A stretch of DNA of 64,000 bases from Geomonas limicola. Its GTDB lineage: Bacteria > Desulfobacterota > Desulfuromonadia > Geobacterales > Geobacteraceae. Positions 1 to 7,761 of this stretch are shown here, one piece after another. How positions within the stretch are numbered: the stretch's first letter is position 1; each line of letters begins with the position of its first letter. A program made the translations under genes and the position numbers. The stretch covers positions 124,001 through 188,000 of the forward strand of contig NZ_BLXZ01000010.1 of NCBI RefSeq assembly GCF_014193675.1, in the 5' to 3' direction. The notes under the pieces are model-generated. The model was not told where the DNA came from. It worked only from the letters and a program-made list of their open reading frames with translations, and did no database searches.

Positions 1-170
1 GGACGGTGACGCACCAGCTTGCCGCCCTGGAGAGCTGGGACCCTTCGGTAGCGGAACTCTACCGGCAGCTGGGGTTGGTCGCCGTGGAACTTGCCGGTGC
101 CAAGGGGAGCGCGACCCCTGGGAGGCTTGCCGTACTCGGAGAACTGTTGCGGAACGAGGAAAAGGTGTAA
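1..170 (+). CDS. C-terminal fragment of an unrecognised protein
   Basis: An open frame enters from the left edge and stops with TAA at 168-170, giving about 55 residues that end in LRNEEKV. The piece is leucine- and glutamate-rich, probably helical, and has no motif I recognise. It is followed directly by a strong hairpin terminator, so it is the last gene of an operon that lies mostly outside the window. Function cannot be assigned. Confidence 0.6.
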   Translation, partial: TVTHQLAALESWDPSVAELYRQLGLVAVELAGAKGSATPGRLAVLGELLRNEEKV

Positions 171-189
171 GGCGGGGAAGGGGAGGGGG

Positions 190-235
190 CTGCAGCGCTC
201 CCCTTCCCGGAGAGCGCTGCAGCCTGAGCGTTTTT
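190..235 (+). terminator. Rho-independent terminator after the left-edge gene
   Basis: A perfect 11-bp inverted repeat (190-200 with 212-222, loop of 11) is followed by a T run at 231-235. The T run overlaps the stop codon of the convergent chemotaxis gene, so the hairpin may serve both strands. The poly-T favours the plus strand. Confidence 0.75.
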
Positions 236-2282
236 AGAAGCTTTCGAACTGGTCGTCCATCTCGCCCATGAGCAGGGTCGCTCCCTTGCTGCCGGAGTGG
301 GTGAGCTTGGCGCCGGGGGCCGCGCTCTTCTTGACTACGGGCTTGGCGACGGTTTTTGCCGTCTTGCTGGCCCGGTTCCCCTTGCCCTGGCCGATGTCGA
401 AGTACTCCACCGTCTCCTGGAGCTGTTCGGACTGGCTGGAGAGTTCCTCTGCGGTGGAGGACATCTCCTCGGCGGCCGCGGCGTTTTGCTGGATCACCTG
501 GTCCAGTTGCTGGATCGCCTTGTTGATCTGTTCGGCGCCGCTGTCCTGTTCGCGGCAGGCCGCCGAGATCTCCTGTACCAGTTCCGCGGTACGCTGGATG
601 TCCGGGAGCATCCGGGTCAGCATGTCGCCGGCCTGTTCGGCCACCTCGACGCTCGTTGAGGAGAGTTCGGAGATCTCCGCCGCCGCCTTCTGGCTCCGCT
701 CGGCGAGCTTTCTCACCTCGCTTGCCACCACCGCGAACCCCTTGCCGTGTTCGCCGGCGCGGGCCGCCTCGATGGCCGCGTTGAGTGCCAGGAGGTTGGT
801 CTGGCGCGCGATCTCCTCGATGATGGAGATCTTGCCGGCGATCTCCTTCATGGCGCTTACCGTCTGCAGGACGGCCTTTCCCCCTGCCTGGGCGTCCTGG
901 GCCGACTTCACCGCGATCTTCTCGGTCTGCAGGGCGTTGTCCGCGTTCTGCCTGATGTTGGCGGACATCTCCTCCATGGCGGCGCTCGCCTCTTCCGCGG
1001 CGGCTGCCTGTTCGCTCGCCCCCTGGGAGAGCTCCTCGGACCCCGAGGACATCTGCTGGCTCCCCGCTGCCACGTTGTCGGCGGCCCCTTTCACGTCGCT
1101 TACTACCTCGAAAAGCTTGGTCACCATGGTGGAGAGCGAGCGCATCAGCTCGTCGTTGGCGGAACGCTCGGCCAACTGGACGGTAAGGTTGCCGCCGGCC
1201 ACCTGCTTGGCGGCCTCGGTGATCTTTTCCGTGGACTCGATCAGCAGGTTCAGGTTGTTCTTGATCTCGTTGAAGTCGCCGCGGTACTCCTCGCGGATCT
1301 TGGGCGGCATGTCCCCCTTGGAGATCCGCTCCACGTACTCGGCGGCCACGTTCAGCGGGCCGATCACCGCGTCGAGGGTCTGGTTCACGCCGGAGATGAT
1401 GGTCTGGAATTCACCCTGGTGGCGCGAGGCGTCGGCACGGGTGGCGAGCTTGCCGGCGACCGCCGCCTCGGAGAGCATGATGCCGTCCTTGATGAGCGCC
1501 TGCACCGCCAGGACCATCTGCTGCATGGCCCCCTGCAATACCCCGGTCTCGTCTTTGCGGGTGGCATCAAGCTCGACCTCCATGGTGCCGGCGGCGATCC
1601 GGTTCGCCGCGGTGACGCAGGCGTTGATCGGGCGGGTGATGATGCGGCTGATCAAAAGCCCCAGGCAGATGGCGAGCAGCACCCCGCCCAGAGCCACCCC
1701 GGTCATCAGGCGGGCGGCGGAGACCGCCAGGGCCTTGTTGGCATCGCCGGTCAGCTTGGCCTGCTTCACCTTGCTGTCCTGCAGCTTGTCGATGATCTCC
1801 TTCTCGTAGGTGGCCGCCTTCCTCCCTTCGCCGTTGATGAGCGCCATGGCCTCCTTGTCCTTGTTGGCCATCGCCAAGGGGACCACCCGGTCGATCACCG
1901 CCCCGTAGGCGGCACGGCTTTTCTTGAACTCCTCGAAGAGCTGGCGCCCCTCGTCGGAGAGGATGGTCTTCTCGAAGGTGGCCGCCTTCTCACCGACCTC
2001 CCCGCGCAGCTTCTTGATCGCCTCGAGGTGCTGGGTCTTCTCCTGGGGGTTGTTGGTCTCCACCATGGCACGCACGGTGATGCGCACCTGCTGGAACGCG
2101 ACCGCCATGTCTCCCAGTTCCGCCAAGGGCAGGGTCACCCTCTGGTACATGGTGTCGCTGGCCTGTTCGATCTGGTTGATCTTGCTGATGCCGAACCATC
2201 CGATGAAACCTGCGATGAGTGCCACCGTCAGAAACCCTGACAGGAGCTTCACGCCAAGCTTCAGATTCAAAAACAAGTTCAT
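234..2282 (-). CDS. Methyl-accepting chemotaxis protein, membrane-bound
   Basis: 682 residues. The start is the ATG at 2282, with GGGAGG seven bases upstream; the frame extends further upstream, but without that site. A short cytoplasmic N-terminus leads into TM1 (about 13-31), a periplasmic four-helix-bundle-like sensor (about 35-185), TM2 (about 190-215), HAMP, and a long signalling hairpin. The hairpin tip carries the conserved EIARQTNLLALNAAIEAARA motif seen in MCPs that contact CheA/CheW. The protein ends in FESF and lacks a classical NWETF-like CheR tether. The ligand is unknown. No che genes are adjacent, so it must feed a cascade encoded elsewhere. Confidence 0.93.
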   Translation of the reverse strand: MNLFLNLKLGVKLLSGFLTVALIAGFIGWFGISKINQIEQASDTMYQRVTLPLAELGDMAVAFQQVRITVRAMVETNNPQEKTQHLEAIKKLRGEVGEKAATFEKTILSDEGRQLFEEFKKSRAAYGAVIDRVVPLAMANKDKEAMALINGEGRKAATYEKEIIDKLQDSKVKQAKLTGDANKALAVSAARLMTGVALGGVLLAICLGLLISRIITRPINACVTAANRIAAGTMEVELDATRKDETGVLQGAMQQMVLAVQALIKDGIMLSEAAVAGKLATRADASRHQGEFQTIISGVNQTLDAVIGPLNVAAEYVERISKGDMPPKIREEYRGDFNEIKNNLNLLIESTEKITEAAKQVAGGNLTVQLAERSANDELMRSLSTMVTKLFEVVSDVKGAADNVAAGSQQMSSGSEELSQGASEQAAAAEEASAAMEEMSANIRQNADNALQTEKIAVKSAQDAQAGGKAVLQTVSAMKEIAGKISIIEEIARQTNLLALNAAIEAARAGEHGKGFAVVASEVRKLAERSQKAAAEISELSSTSVEVAEQAGDMLTRMLPDIQRTAELVQEISAACREQDSGAEQINKAIQQLDQVIQQNAAAAEEMSSTAEELSSQSEQLQETVEYFDIGQGKGNRASKTAKTVAKPVVKKSAAPGAKLTHSGSKGATLLMGEMDDQFESF

Positions 2283-2505
2283 CTCAATCCTCCCTTTTTC
2301 TCGTAGTGTTAAAAAGCGTCGCGCTTGCACGTTTGAAGTGGTCTGGTGCCAGGCTGTCCACAGATTCTGGTTACTGTGAGTGATATCGACAGGGAAACTG
2401 GGGATATTGAGAGTATTTCTCGGGGGTGAGCTTAATATAATTTTTGTCTGTGCTAATGCGGAGTGGCGGGTGGGAAAAACGAGAAGCGGAGAGTAGGTGT
2501 TTGCA

Positions 2506-2538
2506 CCCATCCCCTGTCCGGCGTGAACCGGGGATGGG
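2506..2538 (-). terminator. Hairpin just downstream of the regulator gene
   Basis: A 9-bp inverted repeat (2506-2514 with 2530-2538) sits 7 bases past the stop codon of the minus-strand regulator. There is no clear T run on either strand, so termination is plausible from position but not proven. Confidence 0.35.
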
Positions 2539-2545
2539 CGCCCTG

Positions 2546-3826
2546 TTAGAAGGAGCGGTTGCCCAACTGCTTGAGCTTGCGGTACATGGTGGCGCGCGAG
2601 ATCCCCAGGCAGTGCGCCACGGCATTCATGTCGCCGCTGGTGCGCTTGAGGACCGCCGCGATGTGCTGTTCCTTTACCTCGCTCATGGTGAGCATCTGGT
2701 GACTGCCCCGCGCCTTGAGGGAGGGTTTGAGCCAGTTGAAGTGCTCCGGGCCCAGGGGGGCGCCCTGTGAGACGATGAGCCCCTGCTCGAGCGCGTTTTT
2801 AAGTTCCCGCAGGTTGCCGGGCCAGTGGTACCCCTTGAGCGTGGCGAGCGCCTCGTCGCTGATGGAGGCCTGCGGCCCGCGCAGTTCGTCCAGCAGGAAA
2901 CGCACGATGTTAGGGAGTTCGCGCAGCCGCTCCCGTAAGGGGGGGATCCTGAGCACGCTGCCGCTTACGAAGTAGAGGAGGTCGGGGAGGAAGTAGCCGG
3001 CGCAGGCCAGCGCGTCGAGCTGGTGGTTCGTGCTGCAGATCAGCCGGAACGGAACACCCGGGCGAGCGGTGAGCGCCGCAAGGAGCTCGCCCTGCACGGC
3101 AAGGTCCAGGTCGCCGATCTCGTCGAGAAACAGGGTCCCGCCGGCCGCCTGCTCGAGGAGCCCCGGTTTAACCTGTCCGCCGGAGCGGGTGCCGAACAGT
3201 TCCGCCCGCACGAGTTTGCCGGGAAGCCCGGAGCAGTTCAAGGCGGCGAAGGGGCGGGTGGCGCGGAAACTCTTCTGGTGGATCCACTTGGCCAGGAGCC
3301 CCTTGCCGGTTCCGGTCTCGCCGGTGATCAGGACCGGGGAACTTCCGGCGGCCGCCTGCGTGGCCAGTTCCAGGCAGCGCCGGGCCGCCGGGCCGGTACC
3401 GAAAAAACGTTCCTCGACCCGTCTGGCCGGGACTTTCCCCGCACCGCGCGGCACCCTGCGGGCTTCGTCGGCCAAAAGCGCCTTGAGCGCATCGCTCAGC
3501 GCCTCGAGGTCTACCGGTTTCCCCAGCACGTTGTCGGCGCCGCAGCGCACCGCGTCGACGGCAACCTCGATCTCCTCGCTGCCGGTGAGGACGACGATAG
3601 GGAGATACGGGTCGTAGACCCGCACCGCCCTGATGAAGCCGGAAGCCTTGCCGCAGGCGCGGGAAACTCCCAGGACGACCGCGTCGAAGCGCCGCGCCAG
3701 GACGTCTTCCTCGGCGTTTGCCAGGTTGCTGGACACACTCACCGCGAAGCCGAGTTCGGAGAGGGATCTGACGATGCCGAGGCGATTGGAGGTGTCATCT
3801 TCGATCAGCAGGATTTTTTGCTTCAT
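2546..3826 (-). CDS. Degenerate NtrC-type response regulator (REC-AAA+-Fis HTH)
   Basis: 426 residues from the ATG at 3826, which has GGAG nine bases upstream; a GTG at 3838 is less well placed. The order is receiver (1-115), AAA+ (about 140-315), and Fis-type helix-turn-helix (about 385-422, LGISRATMYRKLKQLG). Walker A (GETGTGKG, 169-176) and Walker B (GGTLFLDEIGD) are intact. Three hallmarks are lost. The phospho-acceptor Asp is Gly53 (VVLGVSR). The sigma-54-contacting GAFTGA loop reads TRSGGQVKPG (213-222). The arginine-finger segment reads FLPDLLYFVSG. It therefore looks like a DNA-binding ATPase-like regulator that may not activate sigma-54 and may not be switched by phosphorylation. No partner kinase is adjacent. 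Confidence 0.85.
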   Translation of the reverse strand: MKQKILLIEDDTSNRLGIVRSLSELGFAVSVSSNLANAEEDVLARRFDAVVLGVSRACGKASGFIRAVRVYDPYLPIVVLTGSEEIEVAVDAVRCGADNVLGKPVDLEALSDALKALLADEARRVPRGAGKVPARRVEERFFGTGPAARRCLELATQAAAGSSPVLITGETGTGKGLLAKWIHQKSFRATRPFAALNCSGLPGKLVRAELFGTRSGGQVKPGLLEQAAGGTLFLDEIGDLDLAVQGELLAALTARPGVPFRLICSTNHQLDALACAGYFLPDLLYFVSGSVLRIPPLRERLRELPNIVRFLLDELRGPQASISDEALATLKGYHWPGNLRELKNALEQGLIVSQGAPLGPEHFNWLKPSLKARGSHQMLTMSEVKEQHIAAVLKRTSGDMNAVAHCLGISRATMYRKLKQLGNRSF

Positions 3827-4277
3827 GGTGCTCTCCACGTGCCGGTCTCGCCTGAATGTCGCTGGCGCCTGGCCGCTGATTCTGACTATCTGGTGCGCTT
3901 GTCAAGCTAAAGTGTAACGGGTATTTCCTTATAGGCTAGGGGGAAAACTAGGAGATGCGGTATACACTTTGTTTTGTTTTAAAACCTGCGGTGCTTCAAC
4001 TCTTTAAACCCGCTTTGGGTGCTGAAACTACCTACTCAGGCCGCTTAAATTCCGAGTCTGGATTAGCTCCTTTTTGGAGTTTCGTCAGCCGCTTCTGTAT
4101 GGTCAGTCAGTGAAAGCGCCGTCTCCTTTTTCAGTTCGGGTTTTGGAGCCGATCACTTGAGCACTCATGATAAATGAGATAGACTCTGGCGACCCTGTTC
4201 TGCCGTACCGGTACTCCCCGGGTCCGGGACTGTGCCATCGGAATCCCTGAAAACCGTGCCGGGGAGCGGGGTTCTGC
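3827..4277. other. Intergenic region between divergent genes
   Basis: About 450 bases of lower-GC, non-coding sequence between the divergent regulator and butyrate kinase operons. I see no convincing gene. The stretch 4180-4277 is GC-rich and could fold, but it matches no riboswitch consensus I can recall. Promoters for both operons are expected here; only the plus-strand one listed next can be pointed at. Confidence 0.5.
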
Positions 4278-4307
4278 TTGACGGCCCGCCGCCCTTCACT
4301 GTATGGT
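4278..4307 (+). promoter_or_regulatory. Putative sigma-70 promoter of the butyrate kinase operon
   Basis: TTGACG (4278-4283) and TATGGT (4302-4307) are separated by 18 bases, about 45 bases upstream of the buk start codon. The match is by eye and moderate. Confidence 0.4.
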
Positions 4308-4321
4308 GTAAACAAATTTTA

Positions 4322-4340
4322 TGTTTGGTTATATCAAACA
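4322..4340 (+). promoter_or_regulatory. Inverted repeat overlapping the buk leader
   Basis: TGTTTG (4322-4327) and CAAACA (4335-4340) form a 19-base dyad just before the GGAGG ribosome site. It could be an operator, possibly for the XRE-domain protein encoded by the next gene. That link is inference only. Confidence 0.3.
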
Positions 4341-4351
4341 GGAGGCGCGTC

Positions 4352-5425
4352 ATGAAGATACTGGCAATCGACCCGGGCTCCACCTCGACCAAGATCGGGG
4401 TGCTCCACGAAGGGCGGACCCTGAAGGCGAACCTGGAGCACCCCAGGGCTGAGATCGATCGCTTCGTGAGGGTCGGCGACCAGTTTGCCTTCCGCCTGGA
4501 ATGCATCGACAGGTACCTGGAGAGCCAGGGGCTTTCCGAGGTGGCGTTTGATGCCGTGGTTGGGCGCGGCGGGTTGTTACGGCCGGTCGAGGGGGGTGTC
4601 TACCTGGTGAACGACGCCCTGGCCCACGACCTGAGCGTCGGGGTCAGTGGGGAACATGCCGCGAACCTGGGTGGTATACTAGCGCGCAGCGTCGCCCAGC
4701 GCACCGGCGCACCGGCCTTCGTGGTCGACCCGCCGGTCTTGGACGAGCTCTGGCCGGTGGCCCGGGTCTCGGGACTCTCCGGGATCGAGCGGCGCAGCAT
4801 GTTCCACGCGCTGAACCAGAAGGCGGCGGCCCGCGACGTGGCCCAGGAGCTCGGGCGCCCCTACCAGGAGATCAACCTGATCGTGGTGCACATGGGGGGC
4901 GGCATTACCGCCGGCGCCCACTGCAAGGGGCGGGTGGTGGACGTGAACAACGGCCTGAACGGCGACGGCCCCCTGGCCCCCGAGCGGACCGGCGGCCTCC
5001 CGGTGGTCGGCGTGCTGGAGCTTCTGGAACGCGGGGTGTACACGATCCCCGAATTGAAGGCGCTCATCGCCCGCAAGGGTGGCATCTACTCCTACCTGGG
5101 GACCGTGGACCTGCGTGAGGTGGAAAACCGGATGGCCGGGGGGGATGCCGAGGCGCGACTCATCTTCGACGCCCTGGTCTACCAGATCGCCAAGGAAGTC
5201 GGGGGGCTCGCGGCGGCCCTGGACGGGGCGGTGGACGGCATCGTCCTGACCGGCGGGCTCGCCCACAGTAAGGAGCTGGTTGCCGCGCTCTCCGCCAAGG
5301 TAGGTTTCATCGCGCCGCTTTTCCTGCGTCCCGGCGAGTTCGAGCTCGAGGCGCTCATCGGAGGGGCTCTGAGGGTGCTGACCCGGCTGGAAGAGCCGCG
5401 GGTCTACCCGGGGAGGGAGGCATGA
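4352..5425 (+). CDS. buk: Butyrate kinase
   Basis: 357 residues, the usual length for the family, from an ATG preceded by GGAGG. It belongs to the acetate/butyrate kinase fold: an N-terminal phosphate-binding loop (AIDPGSTSTKIGV), a central glycine motif (VVHMGGGITAG) and a C-terminal adenosine-motif-like segment (GIVLTGGLAHS). It interconverts butyryl phosphate (or another short-chain acyl phosphate) plus ADP with the acid plus ATP. The stop overlaps the start of the next gene (ATGA), which carries a phosphotransacylase domain, so the two steps acyl-CoA to acyl-P to acid are translationally coupled. The exact chain length used cannot be read from sequence. Confidence 0.92.
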   Translation: MKILAIDPGSTSTKIGVLHEGRTLKANLEHPRAEIDRFVRVGDQFAFRLECIDRYLESQGLSEVAFDAVVGRGGLLRPVEGGVYLVNDALAHDLSVGVSGEHAANLGGILARSVAQRTGAPAFVVDPPVLDELWPVARVSGLSGIERRSMFHALNQKAAARDVAQELGRPYQEINLIVVHMGGGITAGAHCKGRVVDVNNGLNGDGPLAPERTGGLPVVGVLELLERGVYTIPELKALIARKGGIYSYLGTVDLREVENRMAGGDAEARLIFDALVYQIAKEVGGLAAALDGAVDGIVLTGGLAHSKELVAALSAKVGFIAPLFLRPGEFELEALIGGALRVLTRLEEPRVYPGREA

Positions 5426-6954
5426 AGATCGGTCGCCACCTGAAGGAGCTGCTGGAGATCAAGGGGGTCTCGCTGGAGAGCGTGGCGCAGGCGCTCACCT
5501 GGAACCGCGGCACCCTGGAGAGCGTCCTCGCGGACGAACTGGCCCCCTCCATCTCGGAACTGCTCCGGTTGGCCACCCTGTTAGGCGTCGGGATCTCGCG
5601 GCTGCTCTACGGTCAGGACCAGGTGGAGCAGAAGGCGCTCAAGACCAGCAAGAACGAGCGGGTCGGGGTGACCCGGCGCGACTTCCTGCACTACGAGAGC
5701 CTGGCGCCCGCCTTTGCCGGAAGGCACCTCGAGCCCTTCATCGTGGACATCTTCCAGGAGAAGAGCCAGGAGCTCGACGTAAGCCGGCACCCCGGCGAGG
5801 AGTTCCTCTTCGTGTTGGAAGGGGAGCTCGAGGTGACCGTGGGGGAGACCGCCTACCGCCTGGAGCCCGGCGACTCCTTCTACTTCGACTCGGTGCTGCC
5901 GCACACCCTGAAGGCGATCACCCCGCAGGCGCGCATGGTGGCGGTCATCTACAAGAGCGAGTCGATGCTGCACCTCACCCAGGGGCGCGGTATGAAGAGC
6001 CTCATCGAGGCGGCCCAGCTCTTGCCCCGGCAGAACGTGGTCCTGGTCTGCCCCGACCCGGTGTCGCTCTCCGCGGTGAACAAGGGGATCGAGGAGGGGG
6101 TCATCGAGCGCGCCTTCCTGGTGGGGAGCGTCGAGCGCACCCGCAGCAAGTGCTCAAACGAGCTCCTCTACCTGAAACGCTACGAGTACCTGGATGTCGA
6201 GGTGCCGGCCGAACGCTACGAGGAGGAGGCGGCCCGCGCGGGGGTCGCCCTGATCCGCGAGGGGAAGGGTGACATGCTCATGAAGGGGAGCATCAACACG
6301 GCCCCCTTCATAAAGGCTGTCCTGAACCGGGAGCGCGGCATCGGCACCGGGCGCCGGCTCTCCATCGTGAGCATCTTCGAGCTCCCCGGCGTGGAACGGC
6401 TGGTGTTTCTCACCGATCCCGGGATTAACCCCGAGCTCTTCTTGCACGACGATCCCGCCTCGGGGGTGGACATCATCGAGAACGCGGTCGACGTGGCACG
6501 CTCCCTCGGGGTGGAACGCCCCAAGGTGGCGCTTTTGGAGGCGAACGAGGTCCCCTCGGCGAAGATACCGACCACGCTCATGGAGCGCATCCTCTCGGAG
6601 CGGGACTGGGAGCTCGCCGACGTGTACGGGCCGCTCTCCTACGACCTCGCCCTCTACCCGCAGGCGGTCGCCAAGAAGGGGATCGTCGGGAACCCGGTGG
6701 CGGGGCAGGCCGACATCCTGGTGGTGCCGCACATCTCGGGGGGGAACTTCCTGTACAAGAGCTGGGTGTTCACCATGGGGGCCGAGGTGGCCAACGTGGT
6801 CCTGGGGGCCAAGGCCCCCATCATCCTCACCTCGCGCAGCGATTCGGACTTGACCAAGTTCCTGACCATCAGCGCGAGCGCCCTTTACAGTCACTTCCTG
6901 AGCCGGGGCGCGGGGCAGGCGAGCGCCGGCGCCGAGCTGGCGTCGGCACCCTAG
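5422..6954 (+). CDS. XRE HTH - cupin - phosphate acyltransferase fusion
   Basis: 510 residues, overlapping buk by 4 bases. Three parts are visible: an XRE-type helix-turn-helix (about 3-62), a cupin sensor (about 100-178, with HPGEEFLFVLEGELEV and LEPGDSFYFDS), and a full phosphate acetyl/butyryltransferase-like domain (about 190-495, with GDMLMKGSINT, VALLEANEV, GNPVAGQADILVVP and GAKAPIILTSRSDS). XRE-cupin proteins are normally stand-alone regulators and Ptb/Pta normally a stand-alone enzyme. Here one chain could sense a small molecule, bind DNA and make acyl phosphate for the Buk encoded just upstream. The catalytic assignment is firm at family level. The regulatory role and substrate are inferred. 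Confidence 0.85.
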   Translation: MKIGRHLKELLEIKGVSLESVAQALTWNRGTLESVLADELAPSISELLRLATLLGVGISRLLYGQDQVEQKALKTSKNERVGVTRRDFLHYESLAPAFAGRHLEPFIVDIFQEKSQELDVSRHPGEEFLFVLEGELEVTVGETAYRLEPGDSFYFDSVLPHTLKAITPQARMVAVIYKSESMLHLTQGRGMKSLIEAAQLLPRQNVVLVCPDPVSLSAVNKGIEEGVIERAFLVGSVERTRSKCSNELLYLKRYEYLDVEVPAERYEEEAARAGVALIREGKGDMLMKGSINTAPFIKAVLNRERGIGTGRRLSIVSIFELPGVERLVFLTDPGINPELFLHDDPASGVDIIENAVDVARSLGVERPKVALLEANEVPSAKIPTTLMERILSERDWELADVYGPLSYDLALYPQAVAKKGIVGNPVAGQADILVVPHISGGNFLYKSWVFTMGAEVANVVLGAKAPIILTSRSDSDLTKFLTISASALYSHFLSRGAGQASAGAELASAP

Positions 6955-6964
6955 GAGGCAGGCG

Positions 6965-7711
6965 ATGTCGGGAGCGACCCTCATCGTCGGGCACCGCGGC
7001 TCCTCGCAGGAGGCCCCGGAAAACACCCTGGCCTCCTTCCGGCTCGCCTTCGCCGAAGGGGCCGACGGCATCGAGACCGACTTCCGGCTCTCGAAAGACG
7101 GCGAGATCGTCTGCCTGCACGACGAGCGGACCGCCCGGACTGCCGACGCCGATCTCGTGGTGGCCGACTCCTCCTTCGGCGCGTTGCGCCGCCTGGACGC
7201 CGGCAGCTGGAAAGGGGAGCGCTGGCGCGGCGAGCGGATCCCGAGCCTTGCCGAGGTCCTGGGGATACTTCCCGAGGGGAAGCGCTGCTTCCTCGAGCTT
7301 AAGTGCGGACCCGAGATCCTCCCGAGGCTCGAGGAATCCCTTTTGGGTAGTGCGGTTCCTGCCGAGAAGGTTAGGATCCTCGCCTTCAGCGCCGAACTGA
7401 TTTCCGCTGTGAAGGAGCGCCTCCCGGGCTACCGGGCCTGCTGGCTCACCGATTACCGCTTTCGGGGGAGCTGGCAGCCAAACCCGCGCCAGGTGCTCGA
7501 GACCCTGAGAAGCTGCCGGGCCGACGGGCTGGCGAGCCGCGAACGGAGCGTTTTGGACCGGGAGTTCGTGACCGAGCTCAGGCGCGAGGGGCACGAGATC
7601 CACGTCTGGACCGTGGACCGCGCCCGGCCGGCGCGCCGGCTTGTAGAGCTCGGGGTGGATTCCATCATGACCAACCGGCCGGGGTGGCTGCGCCAGGCAC
7701 TGGCCCGTTAG
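6965..7711 (+). CDS. Glycerophosphodiester phosphodiesterase
   Basis: 248 residues, ATG with AGGAGG upstream, 10 bases after the previous gene. The GDPD TIM-barrel signature is clear: HRGSSQEAPENT near the N-terminus, then GIETDFRLSKDGEIVCLHD with the metal-binding acids, and the C-terminal VWTVD and SIMTNRP. It hydrolyses glycerophosphodiesters to glycerol-3-phosphate and an alcohol. There is no signal peptide, so it is cytoplasmic (UgpQ-like). Its place before a phospholipid acyltransferase fusion suggests lipid turnover. Confidence 0.92.
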   Translation: MSGATLIVGHRGSSQEAPENTLASFRLAFAEGADGIETDFRLSKDGEIVCLHDERTARTADADLVVADSSFGALRRLDAGSWKGERWRGERIPSLAEVLGILPEGKRCFLELKCGPEILPRLEESLLGSAVPAEKVRILAFSAELISAVKERLPGYRACWLTDYRFRGSWQPNPRQVLETLRSCRADGLASRERSVLDREFVTELRREGHEIHVWTVDRARPARRLVELGVDSIMTNRPGWLRQALAR

Positions 7712-7761
7712 GGCGCGCCGGCTCCCCCGGCAAACCTCACAACCGCAACCGGGATGAGCCC

